Assembly (NCBI GenBank): GCA_000697475.1
Contig: JNEU01001054.1
Span: 62,001-126,000, forward strand
Direction: 5' to 3'
Source of the DNA: Lichtheimia corymbifera B2541
Taxonomy: Eukaryota; Mucoromycota; Mucoromycetes; Mucorales; Lichtheimiaceae
DNA length: 64,000 nucleotides
Shown: one piece after another, positions 24,101 to 40,261 of the stretch
How positions within the stretch are numbered: position 1 is the stretch's first letter
Layout: each line of letters opens with the position of its first letter
The notes under the pieces: generated by a model
What the model was told of the DNA's origin: nothing
What the model saw: only the letters and a program-made list of their open reading frames with translations
Databases searched by the model: none
Made by a program: the position numbers and the translations under genes

Positions 24101-25098
24101 GACGAGGACCAATTTATTCTCAATCGTCTTGAATTCTTTACCAACACAGTCATCCGTGATACTTCTCCCTTCTCAGCCGACCAGCTCAATCGCCTTATTC
24201 GTATGCGAAAGGATCAAGATGCTAATGGCGGTCTCAAAAAGTTGGTACCAAACACGCTGCCAGGTCCTATGCCTATCCTGCCAAAAGATATTACTCGATT
24301 GACTTTGATGGAAATTGACCCGACGGAGCTTGCACGTCAATTGACAAACATGGATTTCAAGTTATACAGCAGCATTCGTCCCATTGAATGTTTGAATAAG
24401 GCATGGTCGCAAGATGACGAGATGGCAGCCAGCAGTGTCAAACAATCCATCGACTATTGTAATCGTCTTACGTGCTGGGTGAGCGATAGCATTCTTTCCA
24501 ATGATGAGGCCAAGAAACGTGTCGTTGTGATCAAATACTGGGCTCAGGTAGCCAGTGTAAGTATTCACATGTCATCGCATATGAAGACAATCTTCTCATA
24601 CATCTATTATAGAAATGTCGCAGCTTGAACAATTACAACACATGCATGGCTATTATATCAGCATTTGATACAAGTTCTATTGGTCGTTTGAAAAAGACTT
24701 GGGAGCTTGTAGGCAGCCGTACAAGCCAAACACTGGCAAACATCCGCAGACTTATGGGCGCGAATCGCAATTTCCAAGAATATCGTGATTTGATCCACAG
24801 CATCAACCCACCTTGCATTCCTTTCTTGGGTATCTATTTACAAGATTTGACGTTTATTGAAGACGGCAATGCGGACTATATCCAAAAATCGGCTGGCTTG
24901 ATCAACTTTGCCAAACGTGCCAAAACGGCTGAAGTTATCCGAGAAATCAACCAGTTCCAAAATGCACCTTACATCTTTACACACATTCCAGAACTTCAGG
25001 CATTTATCAAGACCAACTTGGAAGGTAGTCGTGATGTTGACAAGCTCTATGAGCGTAGTCTTCAAATCGAGCCTCGAGAAGTTGTTACATACAACTAG
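21176..25098 (+). CDS. cdc25: Cdc25-type Ras guanine nucleotide exchange factor (SH3-WW-WW-RasGEFN-RasGEF)
   Basis: Seven exons: 21176-21315, 21368-22046, 22104-22247, 22342-23749, 23826-23991, 24058-24556 and 24613-25098, giving 1173 aa. SH3 is at about 5-60 (RAIYPFSSKEPASLSFDKDD ... WCGGSRGWFPSNYVE). A WW-like module at about 173-205 (LPEGWSAQL...RYYYNHRTG) has Tyr in place of the second Trp. Another at about 284-314 (HWVQRVTPQGRAYYCN...TTWDYG) lacks the final Pro. RasGEFN starts at about 771 (GGTLRALVERL) and the catalytic RasGEF domain runs from about 923 (LMEIDPTELARQLT) to near 1155 with PPCIPFLGIYLQDLTF. It activates Ras by GDP/GTP exchange at membranes. The intron at 22047-22103 uses a GC donor. 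The 3' UTR has a (CA)n run. Confidence 0.95.
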
Positions 25099-25611
25099 CA
25101 TCTTTTCACGCACACACACACACACACACACACACTCACAAGCATGCCCATTTCTCACTTTTTGACGCATTGATTCTTTTTCTTTCCCAGTTTCATCCAC
25201 CCTTGATGTACATTTAATTTGTTTTCCCCAACAACATAAAGGAGTTTTATAAACATATCAGTGGCGTTGGTTGTGTGTTCGGATATCAGACTAATGAACC
25301 AAGATCGTCACGCCGCGACTCGCCAATATAAACAGCAAGAAGAGGGGGGTGGATATGCATCATAAACCGTATCTGGTAATTGCTTGCACAGGAGGTGGGA
25401 ACCTTTTCATTGTTGAGCCCTTTTCATTGTTTGATCATGGATCACAAGCCCCATTATCTTACCGTCAATGTTATCGGTTGTCATCTTTTTTGGAGCCTTG
25501 ACATGATGATGGCATCTTAAGGATAACTCGGGTGATGGGTTGCTATGTACGTGGTTGCCAGGGCAATGAGGAGCCAAGATGGGATATTGCTGAGATTGAA
25601 ATTGAACTCTT
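25099..25611. other. intergenic with (CA)n tract
   Basis: 3' UTR of the RasGEF gene, including a (CA)n microsatellite at about 25111-25135, and the promoter/leader of tgs1. No other gene is seen. Confidence 0.5.
25111..25135 (+). repeat. (CA)n microsatellite
   Basis: An uninterrupted dinucleotide CA run of about 25 bp directly after the RasGEF stop codon, in the probable 3' UTR. Confidence 0.9.
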
Positions 25612-27545
<1,934 letters not shown>

Positions 27546-27577
27546 TGTCAGTTTTATTGCAAGGGATGGGGCATCAT

Positions 27578-31072
<3,495 letters not shown>

Positions 31073-32098
31073 TGTGAAATGACTGAAAGAGTAAAAGACG
31101 CGTGTAAAGGGAAAGAGAGAAGAAAGAACAAGAGAGACAAAGAGAGCGAGTGAGAGAGAAAGAAAGAAAGAAGAATGGTTGAGTTTGTACTCAACAAAAA
31201 GCGTGGCAATGAAAAAGTAGGGTCGGAGCAATTGCTCGTCAGCAGTAATAGGCCAACAACATTATTCTATCACACACACATACTTACTACAACACAACCT
31301 GGTCTTACTGGGGGGTGGGAGAGTTTACTATCCATCGTGGCTCACTCGGGTGCCAATGCGGGTGCCACATCTTTAAAGTTATGATACATTTGCATCTTGA
31401 AACATGCAAGGATACGTGTCATCTTTTCGAGGTATTATTACAAAATTGTTGATGATGATGAAAGTTACACAAGTCCTGTGTATCGCTGGGAGACACAAAC
31501 CAAATAGAATAAACACCCTGTGTGATGTGATGCAGCATGAACATTAACAACCCTTGAGCGGCCTTTGAACTCGCTTCTTTACAAAAATCCATCCACCTTG
31601 ACCTCGTGTTGTTGAAATATCCCTAATCCATTGTTCTCAGATGAATGACCACAATGAACATCTTCAGTTGCTAAGGGGTCATCATTCCCCATTATCTAGT
31701 ATCCACACCGGAATTACCCATCATCCTGCTCCCTTTGTATTCCAGGCACTGAGTACATTATACATGGTTTGCTACTTTTTGATTGATAAAACAGTCATTA
31801 AAGAAGCAACACTTGAACACGAAAGCCAAGCACACTACGCAGGGAGGTTATTGAAGCAACGATGAGCATACCGCAGCATCTTTTCAAGGGAACGTTTATT
31901 TTCATCCAGCCAACATTCATTAAGCTATAACCATCATCATGGAACCCTCGAAATAATCCATTTTAGAGTTATCCAGATTTATCGATTGTAATTATACGTC
32001 AATATTGAATATGCATTTATATAACGTAAGTAAGAGTGATGGAATACAAAGGGTGAATGAGAGGGAAGAGATAATGCAAGGTATTGAATGGTAGTTAA
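31073..32098. other. intergenic, no supported gene
   Basis: Promoter/leader of the ABC gene (purine-rich on the plus strand near 31080-31170) and 3' side of the next minus-strand gene. A 74-codon plus frame at 31641-31865 shows no recognisable features and is not called. Confidence 0.5.
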
Positions 32099-32707
32099 TC
32101 AATGGGGCGTCCTGCGTCGTAACTGGGTATTGTCATCACTGTTGGTGTTGCTAGCTACCGATGCAAGGTGATGTTGAAGTAGCTCATACATGGCATCATC
32201 TGCTTCATGGTTGACTTGAGGATCTTCATTGCCGTCATCATCATCAACATCATCATCGAATAGATCATGCTTTGACTTTTTGCTAGCAAGACGCATTTCG
32301 ATCACATCATCATCGTACAAGTCATCTCGTTGTTCAATAGGTTGATGCTGATCATCATCATGTTCCATTACAGGATCGTTGATTGCTTTCTTTTCCTTGC
32401 CCCACGTTGCTGATAGAACCATAGATGTGATGAGTTCAACACCGAATCCAGCGCAGGCACCAATCAAAAGACCACAGCCGATGACCATGAGAAGGGTGGT
32501 GACAGGAGGATAAGTGGCAATCGTAACAGTAATGCTGATAGTGTGAGAAATCATCCATGTTGATATATTCCATGAGAAACGAAGAGGAGTCAGTGCGAGC
32601 CATGTGCATTGGACCATGATGGAGCGGATGGTGGACATTGCAAACAGCATGGTTGAGATTACTGTATCCAAAGCATTACTGGGGTTCATGTCGAGAGCAT
32701 CGTTCAT
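32099..32707 (-). CDS. unknown membrane protein with acidic C-terminal tail
   Basis: A single exon of 202 aa from ATG 32707. The N-terminal 115 residues contain about three hydrophobic segments (around 15-35, 45-75 and 75-105, including VTTLLMVIGCGLLIGACAGF), so this is an integral membrane protein. The C-terminal 90 residues are hydrophilic and strongly acidic with Asp runs (DDDVDDDDGNED) and a basic end (RRRTPH). No domain is recognised and no signal peptide is clear. An in-frame ATG further upstream is possible but adds residues without extra support. Confidence 0.65.
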   Translation of the reverse strand: MNDALDMNPSNALDTVISTMLFAMSTIRSIMVQCTWLALTPLRFSWNISTWMISHTISITVTIATYPPVTTLLMVIGCGLLIGACAGFGVELITSMVLSATWGKEKKAINDPVMEHDDDQHQPIEQRDDLYDDDVIEMRLASKKSKHDLFDDDVDDDDGNEDPQVNHEADDAMYELLQHHLASVASNTNSDDNTQLRRRTPH

Positions 32708-33331
32708 TTTGGAGTGCGATATTATGCGAGAAGAATAAAAGGAGTGGAAGGGCCAATGGAATGGATTGAGTGATACAATGAAAGAGAGGATATATTCTGG
32801 CAATGGATTGCTTCATGGCACGTGCTATACGCATGTGAAGGCCGTGTAACCTTGAGATACTATCTTTGCGCACGTCCATCCAGGCTGTTGGGGTGCAACT
32901 TGCATTGACCATTCTCAGTCAGACCCCAAATATGACCCTTTGTACATAACCCACTCACCCTATAGACGATGGCATCAAACACATTAAGCTCCACCAGCAG
33001 TAGCGTCATCATGAACAATACATAACAAGTAATATGCCCGTGGCTGGAATGCAAATGCACCATGTATATTCAGCCATTTCATGCATGACCCCTTTCTTCT
33101 CGCATCATTTTCATATCATATTCCAATGCATGAAGATCACTATTCCTAATGAGTGGATCGCGTCCGAATAAAAGGCAAGAGAATTGAAAAATGATTATAT
33201 TTGGTGGTGAAGCAGCAAACAGCGCGCTAGTTGTAGGGAGTGCGGATACATACAGAATGAATGAGAAACAGGAGATGATAATAGTTATTGTGATGAGGGG
33301 AGAAATGTAAAGTGTGTGTGTGTGTGTATGA
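32708..33331. other. intergenic with (GT)n tract
   Basis: Promoter of the membrane-protein gene and 3' UTR side of cks1. A (GT)n microsatellite lies at about 33312-33327, directly after the cks1 stop. No other gene is supported. Confidence 0.5.
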
Positions 33332-34272
33332 CTACTCAGCCTTTTGACGTTTACTTGGTCGTGATGGCTCGGGAAGATCCTCGGATGCTTCTTGTTCAGC
33401 AGCAGTAGCAGCAGCAGCTAGTTCTTGCTCTCGTTTCTAGGTGGTCATTCATCAGTAAACAATACTTCATCATGGAGGAATTCAACACCAATACAAACCT
33501 CTCTTTCTCTCATCCTTGCTTTGTACACATTGATGGGCTCGCGAAACAACAGAATATGAGGTTCAGGTGCTGCAATAAAAAAGATCGATCAGTATCCATT
33601 CCCTTGTAGTAGTAGCATCCATGTCAACATACCATGAACCATATAATGTTCCCAAGTTGATGATTGCTGCACACCGAGTGCTCGCCATTCGGATTCTTTC
33701 AATGGCTTGTAATGCGGTAACCACCGAGAAATCGCCTTTGGAAGCTTCACATGTCTATTATTGCATATATAAGTAACGCCTTCTATATTCCTCACACCTG
33801 CCACACATACCTATAAGCATATACATCATCTACTCAAGAGTCGTATCATGAATAAACAGCTATTGATACACGATATTGAAAACGTACCATGGTAAGTCGT
33901 GGAGAATCGGATCTGGTCCATGTTGGCTTCGACATCGCGTGCTTGTTGTCGCCTTTCTTGTTCCTTTTCTTCTGGTGTCTTTTCTGGCACTTTTTCTTTT
34001 TCTGCTGGCATGGGTGGTGCATTAGTCTGATGTCGTGTATCGTTTGACTTTTTAGGCTTTTGTTGCTTTGGTTCTGGCTGTGGCACTGTTGACAGTGGTT
34101 GTCTTTGTTGCTTTTGTTGTTGTTGCTGCAACAGCTCTTGTTGTTCCTGTTCCTGTTCCTGGTCATATTGTTGCTGTGGTGCTGCTACTGGTTGAGACGA
34201 CTCTGGTGGGATGGCAGTTTCAGAGGAGACAATGAAGCTGTCTTCTGATTCTTGAAAGGGATCTTCGAGCAT
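33332..34272 (-). CDS. cks1: Cks1/Suc1 cyclin-dependent kinase regulatory subunit, long N-terminal extension
   Basis: Exons 34272-33888, 33829-33811 (19-nt micro-exon), 33754-33633, 33569-33499 and 33436-33332 give 233 aa. The Cks core lies at about 118-195: QIRFSTTYHDDVYAYRHVKL, PKAI, EWRALGVQQSSTWEHYMVHA, then PEPHILLFREP. This includes the HxPEPH hinge and the residues of the phosphate-binding site. Only the micro-exon restores DDVYAYRH, so I regard it as real. Cks1 docks on CDK and helps processive phosphorylation and ubiquitin-dependent steps. Usual length is 80-150 aa; here about 115 N-terminal residues are added, rich in Gln (including a QQQQQ run), Pro and Glu. The C-terminal tail has Ala runs and a PSKRQK possible nuclear signal. 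The last intron has a GTTTGT donor. Confidence 0.94.
33811..33829 (-). other. cks1: 19-nt micro-exon of cks1
   Basis: Flanked by a TAG acceptor (intron 33887-33830) and a GTATGT donor (intron 33810-33755). It supplies two nt plus five codons plus two nt and completes the conserved DDVYAYRH segment. Without it the frame breaks and conserved residues are lost. Confidence 0.85.
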
Positions 34273-35264
34273 TATGATACGAATAAGGGAGGAGCAAGCA
34301 CTCTACACGGAGCGGACCTCTATCAAATTCCACGGAGCCATTGGTGATACGTGACTTGGACCCGCGTTAATTGCGCGACATGCTGCATAAACGTCAGTAA
34401 AGTGATATGCACGTGCTCAAACCAAATGACTGACAACGTGGTAATACGGACATTAGGCAATGATCAAGTAAGCCCAGGAACGTTCAAGACCATGTTGGAA
34501 ACTGCAGCCGAATACTCCCGAACAGGGTTCTAATGATGTCTGCATATGCTGCACGGTTACTTGGTGGTGGTAGCACGTGGGATGATCAATGCAAACAAGC
34601 CCATGGCTGCTGCTTGCAGTGCTGCTGGTGGAAAAATCAACAACGTTGTCGAATGCAGCATGTACATATCACTCCCTGCACAACATTCATACGACTGCAG
34701 TATCCAAGGAGAAGAAGAAGAAGAAGAAGAGAGAGGAAAAGATATTATGTCAACAATCGCTCTCAAAAGGTACACGACGATAACTGAGAAAAACAAGGTT
34801 TGTATCCAGGAGTGTATATGAGATGGCACGAGACAAATTATTCATCATTTCCCTTGATAGATGATTGAAGATGATATTCAAGTGTGGCACCACGAGCGCG
34901 GCATCAGCGGAAAAGAGCACTGTTTAGTCAAGAGACCCTACACGGAGAAAAACTGGGAGGGAAAAAAGCAGGAGGAGGAGACACTTGCATATCATCGGGT
35001 TTCAATTGTCTCAATGCACGCACATGGTTGATGCACCATTCAACGCTCTGTGATGAATTCTCGGTGTCTCAAACGCCACGGCTTTGATTACGATTACTAT
35101 GTCGTCCTTTCACCCCCCATGTGATACACACATTTTTATTCGATTCTTCTCCTTCCTTCTCTCTTTCTCAATAATCCCACCCCCCAAAATCATCACCAAA
35201 TACTACGTTCTCTTTAATACTCTAATCCATGCAATGCCAATGAAAGGAGTGTGGCTGGTGCCGG
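34273..35264. other. intergenic between cks1 and next plus-strand gene
   Basis: Divergent promoter region. Several overlapping short frames on both strands at 34530-34830 include a GAA/GAG-rich purine run near 34710-34735. None carries recognisable protein features. No gene is called. Confidence 0.45.
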
Positions 35265-36193
35265 ATGTATTCTGTGGTTATGGTGAATTTATCTTACGAA
35301 TGCATGTATCGCAGGATATATAGGCTACAATCAAGGGCCTTTCCAGAAGAGAATGGGCTACCCAATCTCTCCATTAAGGTATGATCCCCTCTCTTTCATT
35401 TATCTTTCTTTCCCTTGCTCATTCTTTTCTTTCATTTGGACTTTGACATTTACAGTGGCTTTTTATGTCGAGCCCCTCCTCTTTTATTACTCGGATGAAC
35501 GTTGAGTGTCTTACTTCTTTCAATCAGTTTGCCCATCATCGCCAGCAGCAGCATTTATTGGAGCCTCATTCACTCTTGTGGCATCATCCTTATCCATGTA
35601 TTGACTTTTGGACGGCAACATCCATCGACAATACCAGTAGTAGAAAGCGAAAGACTCATCCATCTGATCAACATATACCAGCTCTATCCATGGATCAACC
35701 ATCACAACCACCAGTGAAGAAATCAAAACCTTCATCATCTTCTCGTACACAATCATCACAGCAGCACGGGCCACCTCCACCTCCACCTCCACAGCCAACG
35801 TTTCAGCTGTCATATGAAGATATTAGCGTACGCAGTCTCGAAGAAGATTTACATCATTTACAAGATGAATACGCGACCATTGAAATCATCCTCAACTCCT
35901 TGAGAAATGCTTATCCCATTCGACCACTCGATACCGCTTCAGAGGAACTCTTGGATGAGATGGATCGAGAATTGAGTGTTGCGTATGATGACGTGAAGGC
36001 TCAAGTACGGCAATTAGCTCGTAGCATTCATCGTCTAGAAGAGGAAATTGTCCTATTTCTTCCCAGAACCCCAATACCAACCGATTCATCTTCCATGTCG
36101 GCAGGTGCTGCTACGACGACCATAACACATCATGGCGACGATGATGACAGCAGAAATGATGACGAGCCACCACTTCCAACGTCGATGGGATGA
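35265..36193 (+). CDS. unknown Ser/Pro-rich protein with coiled coil
   Basis: Proposed exons 35265-35378 and 35456-36193 give 284 aa; the intron (35379-35455) has GTATGA and TACAG ends and joins in phase 0. The first exon is uncertain; the second contains its own ATG at 35465 (242 aa). The protein has two basic clusters that could be nuclear signals (SRKRKTHP and PVKKSKP), a Pro run, and then a predicted long helix/coiled coil at about 155-240 (SLEEDLHHLQDEYATIE ... ARSIHRLEEEIVLF). The tail is acidic with Asp runs. No family is recognised. The pyrimidine-rich sequence at 35150-35180 could mark the transcription start. Confidence 0.55.
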
Positions 36194-37551
36194 TGATGAT
36201 TTATGGTACCCCTTGTGTCAACACCACATGCATTATTATATTTACCAAAACCCATTTGTATATCTTATGCTGATCCTTCTTTATCCCTCTCTTTCTTCCC
36301 GTTCCTTTCCTTCAACGGTTATACATGCTTTACTCACAAGCCAATATCCATCACATTGACTTCCCCTACACCCTTTCACAATTTCACATGTGGTTACCCT
36401 TCAAAACACACATGGTATCCTCTCCACAACCCCCTTGTATGCAAACCTTTTCTTTTCATTCCAACTTCTTGTGGTGATGTTTGTTTTCCTGTATCCCTTT
36501 TTCCTGTGATCTATTATGCTTACGAATTCACCCTTGTCTAAAAAAAGCATTTTCGCATCCTCTCTCTTTTTTCCCTCTCTCTCTATCATTTGCCCCTTTC
36601 ATGATGCTCTTTTCTCACCATTGGTACATATATCAAATAGCAAGATACATTCACCATGATCCTGCCTAAATGGTATATGTCGTCATGCATTATGCACATC
36701 AGCGATTATGCGAATAAAACTCAAAAAAGATTCAACCCTACGTCCATTGCTTGTGTACTTGTGTGGAAAACCAATGTATCATACCAATGAAGTAGACTTA
36801 CGTCAAGGAGCTCAATTGATGGCACATTATGATGGTTGTTCGAGATACACTTTCATTTCCGTCGGGATGACCTGCATATTCTCCTTGATTGTTTCACGCG
36901 TGGTTCCCTTATTAGGGTCATAGCTCTCTCCCCTTTGTCTTAAGCAAATCCCTTGTTCATATTCTTATCGGCGATAGAGAAAATGGGAGGTGGTAACATT
37001 TATCGCGATTTCCTTGTCAAACCGTTTCATTGTTCGTAGTCAGGTGAGTAATGTATACCTGCATAAGAGGGTTCATAACAATGGGCAGAAAAGGAAACCA
37101 GGCATGCTTGATATGGTAAAGCAGGATCGACATGCATGATGGTAAAGAATTACACATTGTCGAGGGTTTACGGGGATCTGAAAAGATCAAAAGTAATGAG
37201 AGGTGCGAGATGAATAAAAGGGAACGAAGAGTATAAAGGAGAAGATCAAGGGATTCGGTCCCTTGATCGGCCAGCTTTTGCAAATACAACCGCCCATGAT
37301 GAATCTCGGTTTCGGCCAACGTCTTTACGCAGATTAACAACGATCCCGCATTTATACTCGCTTTCTTCTTTTCTTGTTGTCATCGTATATACCCCACTAT
37401 TATTGCTTTCACTGTGGTTTTATATATCTATCATATAGGCCTTTCGCTCATCATCCTGTATACATTTTGGATATTTTCCCTCCTTTTTTAATACCCACAC
37501 AAGAAATCTTTTGGTTCATCCCCCCACTTTCTCCTGGATTTCAAAGGAAGA
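36194..37551. other. intergenic, no supported gene
   Basis: About 1.36 kb with pyrimidine-rich stretches (36270-36600, 37370-37540) and only short overlapping frames, such as 36708-36923. Likely 3' UTR of the preceding gene and promoter of the following one. Confidence 0.5.
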
Positions 37552-38070
37552 ATGAAGAAAAAGGCAAACGACGACATGCAGGAACAAGATCTATCGTCGT
37601 CTGTGGCACCAAGGGATGGCGATGACATTTGGATCTTTCGTAAAATTGCCAAAACGTTATATCATGGAACCAGTAACAGCACACTCGTCAACGACAAGAA
37701 CGTTTCAGTTGCAACTGAACCACCACCATCACCAGCATTGACGGCTGTTGATCATCAAAATGACGATTTTTATTCTCGGCGCCAGCCGTCTACCACCAAA
37801 CCGCGCCGAACAACTCGATCGTGTTTATCCGCTCTTTTAATGGTCGTCGTCGGCACCTTGGTTGCATTAGCTTTCATTCTGATTGGAGTTGGTAGTGCAC
37901 TTACTGGCAACGATGATCAAAATGACACGTCCGCTACCTTCGCTATGCCATCAGCTGCTGATGCTAATAATGATGCATCCAATCCATCGTCAATTTTTAC
38001 CATTTATACAACATCTTCATCCACAACCACAACCACAGCACTCATGCAGCCTTCTTCTCCCTCATCATAA
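37552..38070 (+). CDS. unknown single-pass membrane protein
   Basis: A single exon of 172 aa from ATG 37552. A hydrophilic N-terminal region of about 85 residues ends in a basic patch (KPRRTTRS). It is followed by one strong transmembrane segment at about 95-117 (LSALLMVVVGTLVALAFILI) and a Ser/Thr-rich C-terminal tail of about 55 residues with Thr runs that could be O-glycosylated if outside. The positive residues before the helix suggest the N-terminus stays in the cytosol. There is no signal peptide. No family is recognised. Confidence 0.6.
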   Translation: MKKKANDDMQEQDLSSSVAPRDGDDIWIFRKIAKTLYHGTSNSTLVNDKNVSVATEPPPSPALTAVDHQNDDFYSRRQPSTTKPRRTTRSCLSALLMVVVGTLVALAFILIGVGSALTGNDDQNDTSATFAMPSAADANNDASNPSSIFTIYTTSSSTTTTTALMQPSSPSS

Positions 38071-38269
38071 CATTGGTATTTAGAGCAGGCATCTTTACAG
38101 TGTTTGTATCCATATAAAAGGTGTCTAAAAGTAAAAGCGGATGCATCATTATAGGATGCTGGATTTATATAACCAAAGAGACTGCTGTATATATAATAAA
38201 TAACATCGTGATGCAGAAAACAAAAACTACATGGAATACGGGATGATAACGTATATATGCGTGTATAAT

Positions 38270-40261
38270 CTATCGCTTGTAGCGGATAAAACATGCAGCA
38301 GTACACGATAGCGTGGCAATGACACCGCAAAGATGGAATGTGAAGCTAGGCATGAATGACACCGTTGCACCATAAACAGCATTCATTCCGAATTGGGCAA
38401 GTAACACTATAAGGATATGGTTTGTGAGCCAAGAACATACCGATGCCAAGAAGTGTCAAAAAAGTTACTTACTGCCCACGGTGTCCACGGTGGCAACGGC
38501 TCCCAAAACCTTGCCTACATCTGCAGGATCGACGAGTGTGGTCAACAAAGCACGGCCTGACGGTTGGCCCAACATGGAAAATGAACCAATCAACACGGCA
38601 ACAAGCATCTCAGAAGCTGTACGTGCCAAGCCAATAGCAAAGAGCTCTAAGGCCATAAATGCACATCCGATGCGTACCATCCAAATGTTGAATCGTAATA
38701 AGCGGTCAGCACGTTGAGCCTCGCTTGTGATGCCACGAGTGATGATAAGCTTGTTTAGTATTGGCAAGACGACCGTTGTGATGATAAGCTTAGCAAATGA
38801 CATGACACCGATCAAGAGACCTCCTTCATAAGCAGTCCAATGATACTCAAGCATAGCATATAACAGAATGGGAGGCATGAGAACCACAGTGTTCAGGAAA
38901 CTGACAGAGGCCATCAATGGCAACGCATACTTGGAAACCGGCAAGGGCGATTGGAAAGAAAAAAGCGTCTTGACAGATCGAAACATGTTAAGTTGTTGCC
39001 ATACGCTTGGTGCTGTCGATTTACTATGTTCTTGATGCTTGTTGGATTCAGGGATCGCATAAGTCGCAAAAAATACGACAGTGGATATGATCAATGCCAT
39101 GTAAAAAGGAGCAAGTGTTGATCCAAATGCCTATATACATGATGTGAATATCCATGGGGTGATTTGAAGGCTCACCTTTGCGCATACCTTAATCACCATA
39201 CTTGATGCATTGGCACCTATACAGCAAAATCAATGTGTCAGCTGCCAAGAGAAAACGCCGAGTGATCGCGGGATTGTATCTTACCAAGCATTGTGGCACA
39301 AACGAGACCAGCAATCATGCGCCCAAATGCCACTGTCCTAATACGGTGCGACCACGTACACGGTTTAGAGTTTAGTATGCTTTTCAAACGTATCAGGGTT
39401 TACAATTTCCCTCATTACCTTCTTTCAGTCGTTGTACAATCTGAAATGTAAGTCTGAACAGCCATGATCAGCCCCGTGTCGCCCACCAAAAGACCCCGAA
39501 TCGCTGAGACAACGAACAAGGGAAGGATGCCGATCACATTGTACAGCTTGCCAACAACAATGTACGTTGAGAACAAGAGTGCAATGCCAAACACGCCAAT
39601 GCGTATCACGGTGACTCTGCCTTTGATATCTGACATGTGGCCAAAATAGCTCACCGCAAGCAATGCTATATACAACAACGGGGTATGGATTAGAACGAGC
39701 GGGGAAATGTCGTGATTTTTGATATATGCACGTACTTGATCCACCGGTAAGCAGTTGGATTACAGCTTGTGCAGTAGCGACAATGCCTTGAACTTGGGGT
39801 ATAGTACAATCTTGTATGGGAATAGAGCTATCGTCGTCATTGACTTCGCTACGAGAATCATAATACCTGTGAAAGCAAAAAGTCAAGGCATCAGCTTGTA
39901 GCTCATGTGTATAGGTATGTGTACGACATGTCCGTCGCTCGGCAATCTTACCGATCGCAAAAAATCTCGGTAAGAAATTGTAGTTGTGGTGCAAGAATCG
40001 CTCTAAATCCAAAAAATCAGCATGGAGTGTGTATATACAAAGTCATGTATCTTACGCGCCACAAAACATAATCGAGCAAACCGGGATGATGACATTCCAT
40101 TCTGATAGTCGCCGTTGTTGCTGATCAGGTATATCTTGCTGCTGAGCAAGCAATGGTGTATGCTCGTCGTGGTCCAAGGTATCATCATGTCCTCTAGGAG
40201 GACCTTTGTTATTCACACTGATGGTGTGGCTGCTGCTACTACTGCTGGATTGTGTTTGCAT
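38270..40261 (-). CDS. major facilitator superfamily transporter
   Basis: Eight exons: 40261-40056, 40002-39952, 39866-39736, 39665-39419, 39337-39285, 39216-39188 (29 nt), 39130-38473 and 38406-38270, giving 503 aa with frame kept at all seven junctions. A hydrophilic N-terminal tail of about 60 residues carries a Ser run. Around it follow MFS features: VVSYFG-like LLAVSYFGHMSDIKGRV (the loop 2-3 motif GxxxDxxGR), then several long hydrophobic segments and a loop-like RADRLLRFNIW between helices. The general look is near SLC46-like fungal carriers, but the substrate cannot be told. Probably plasma or vacuolar membrane. It is divergent from spf1 across a 1.25 kb gap. Confidence 0.88.

Noticed and set aside
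34533..34830. Several overlapping frames around a GAA/GAG run
   Set aside because: All reading frames are open because of simple sequence; no protein signal.
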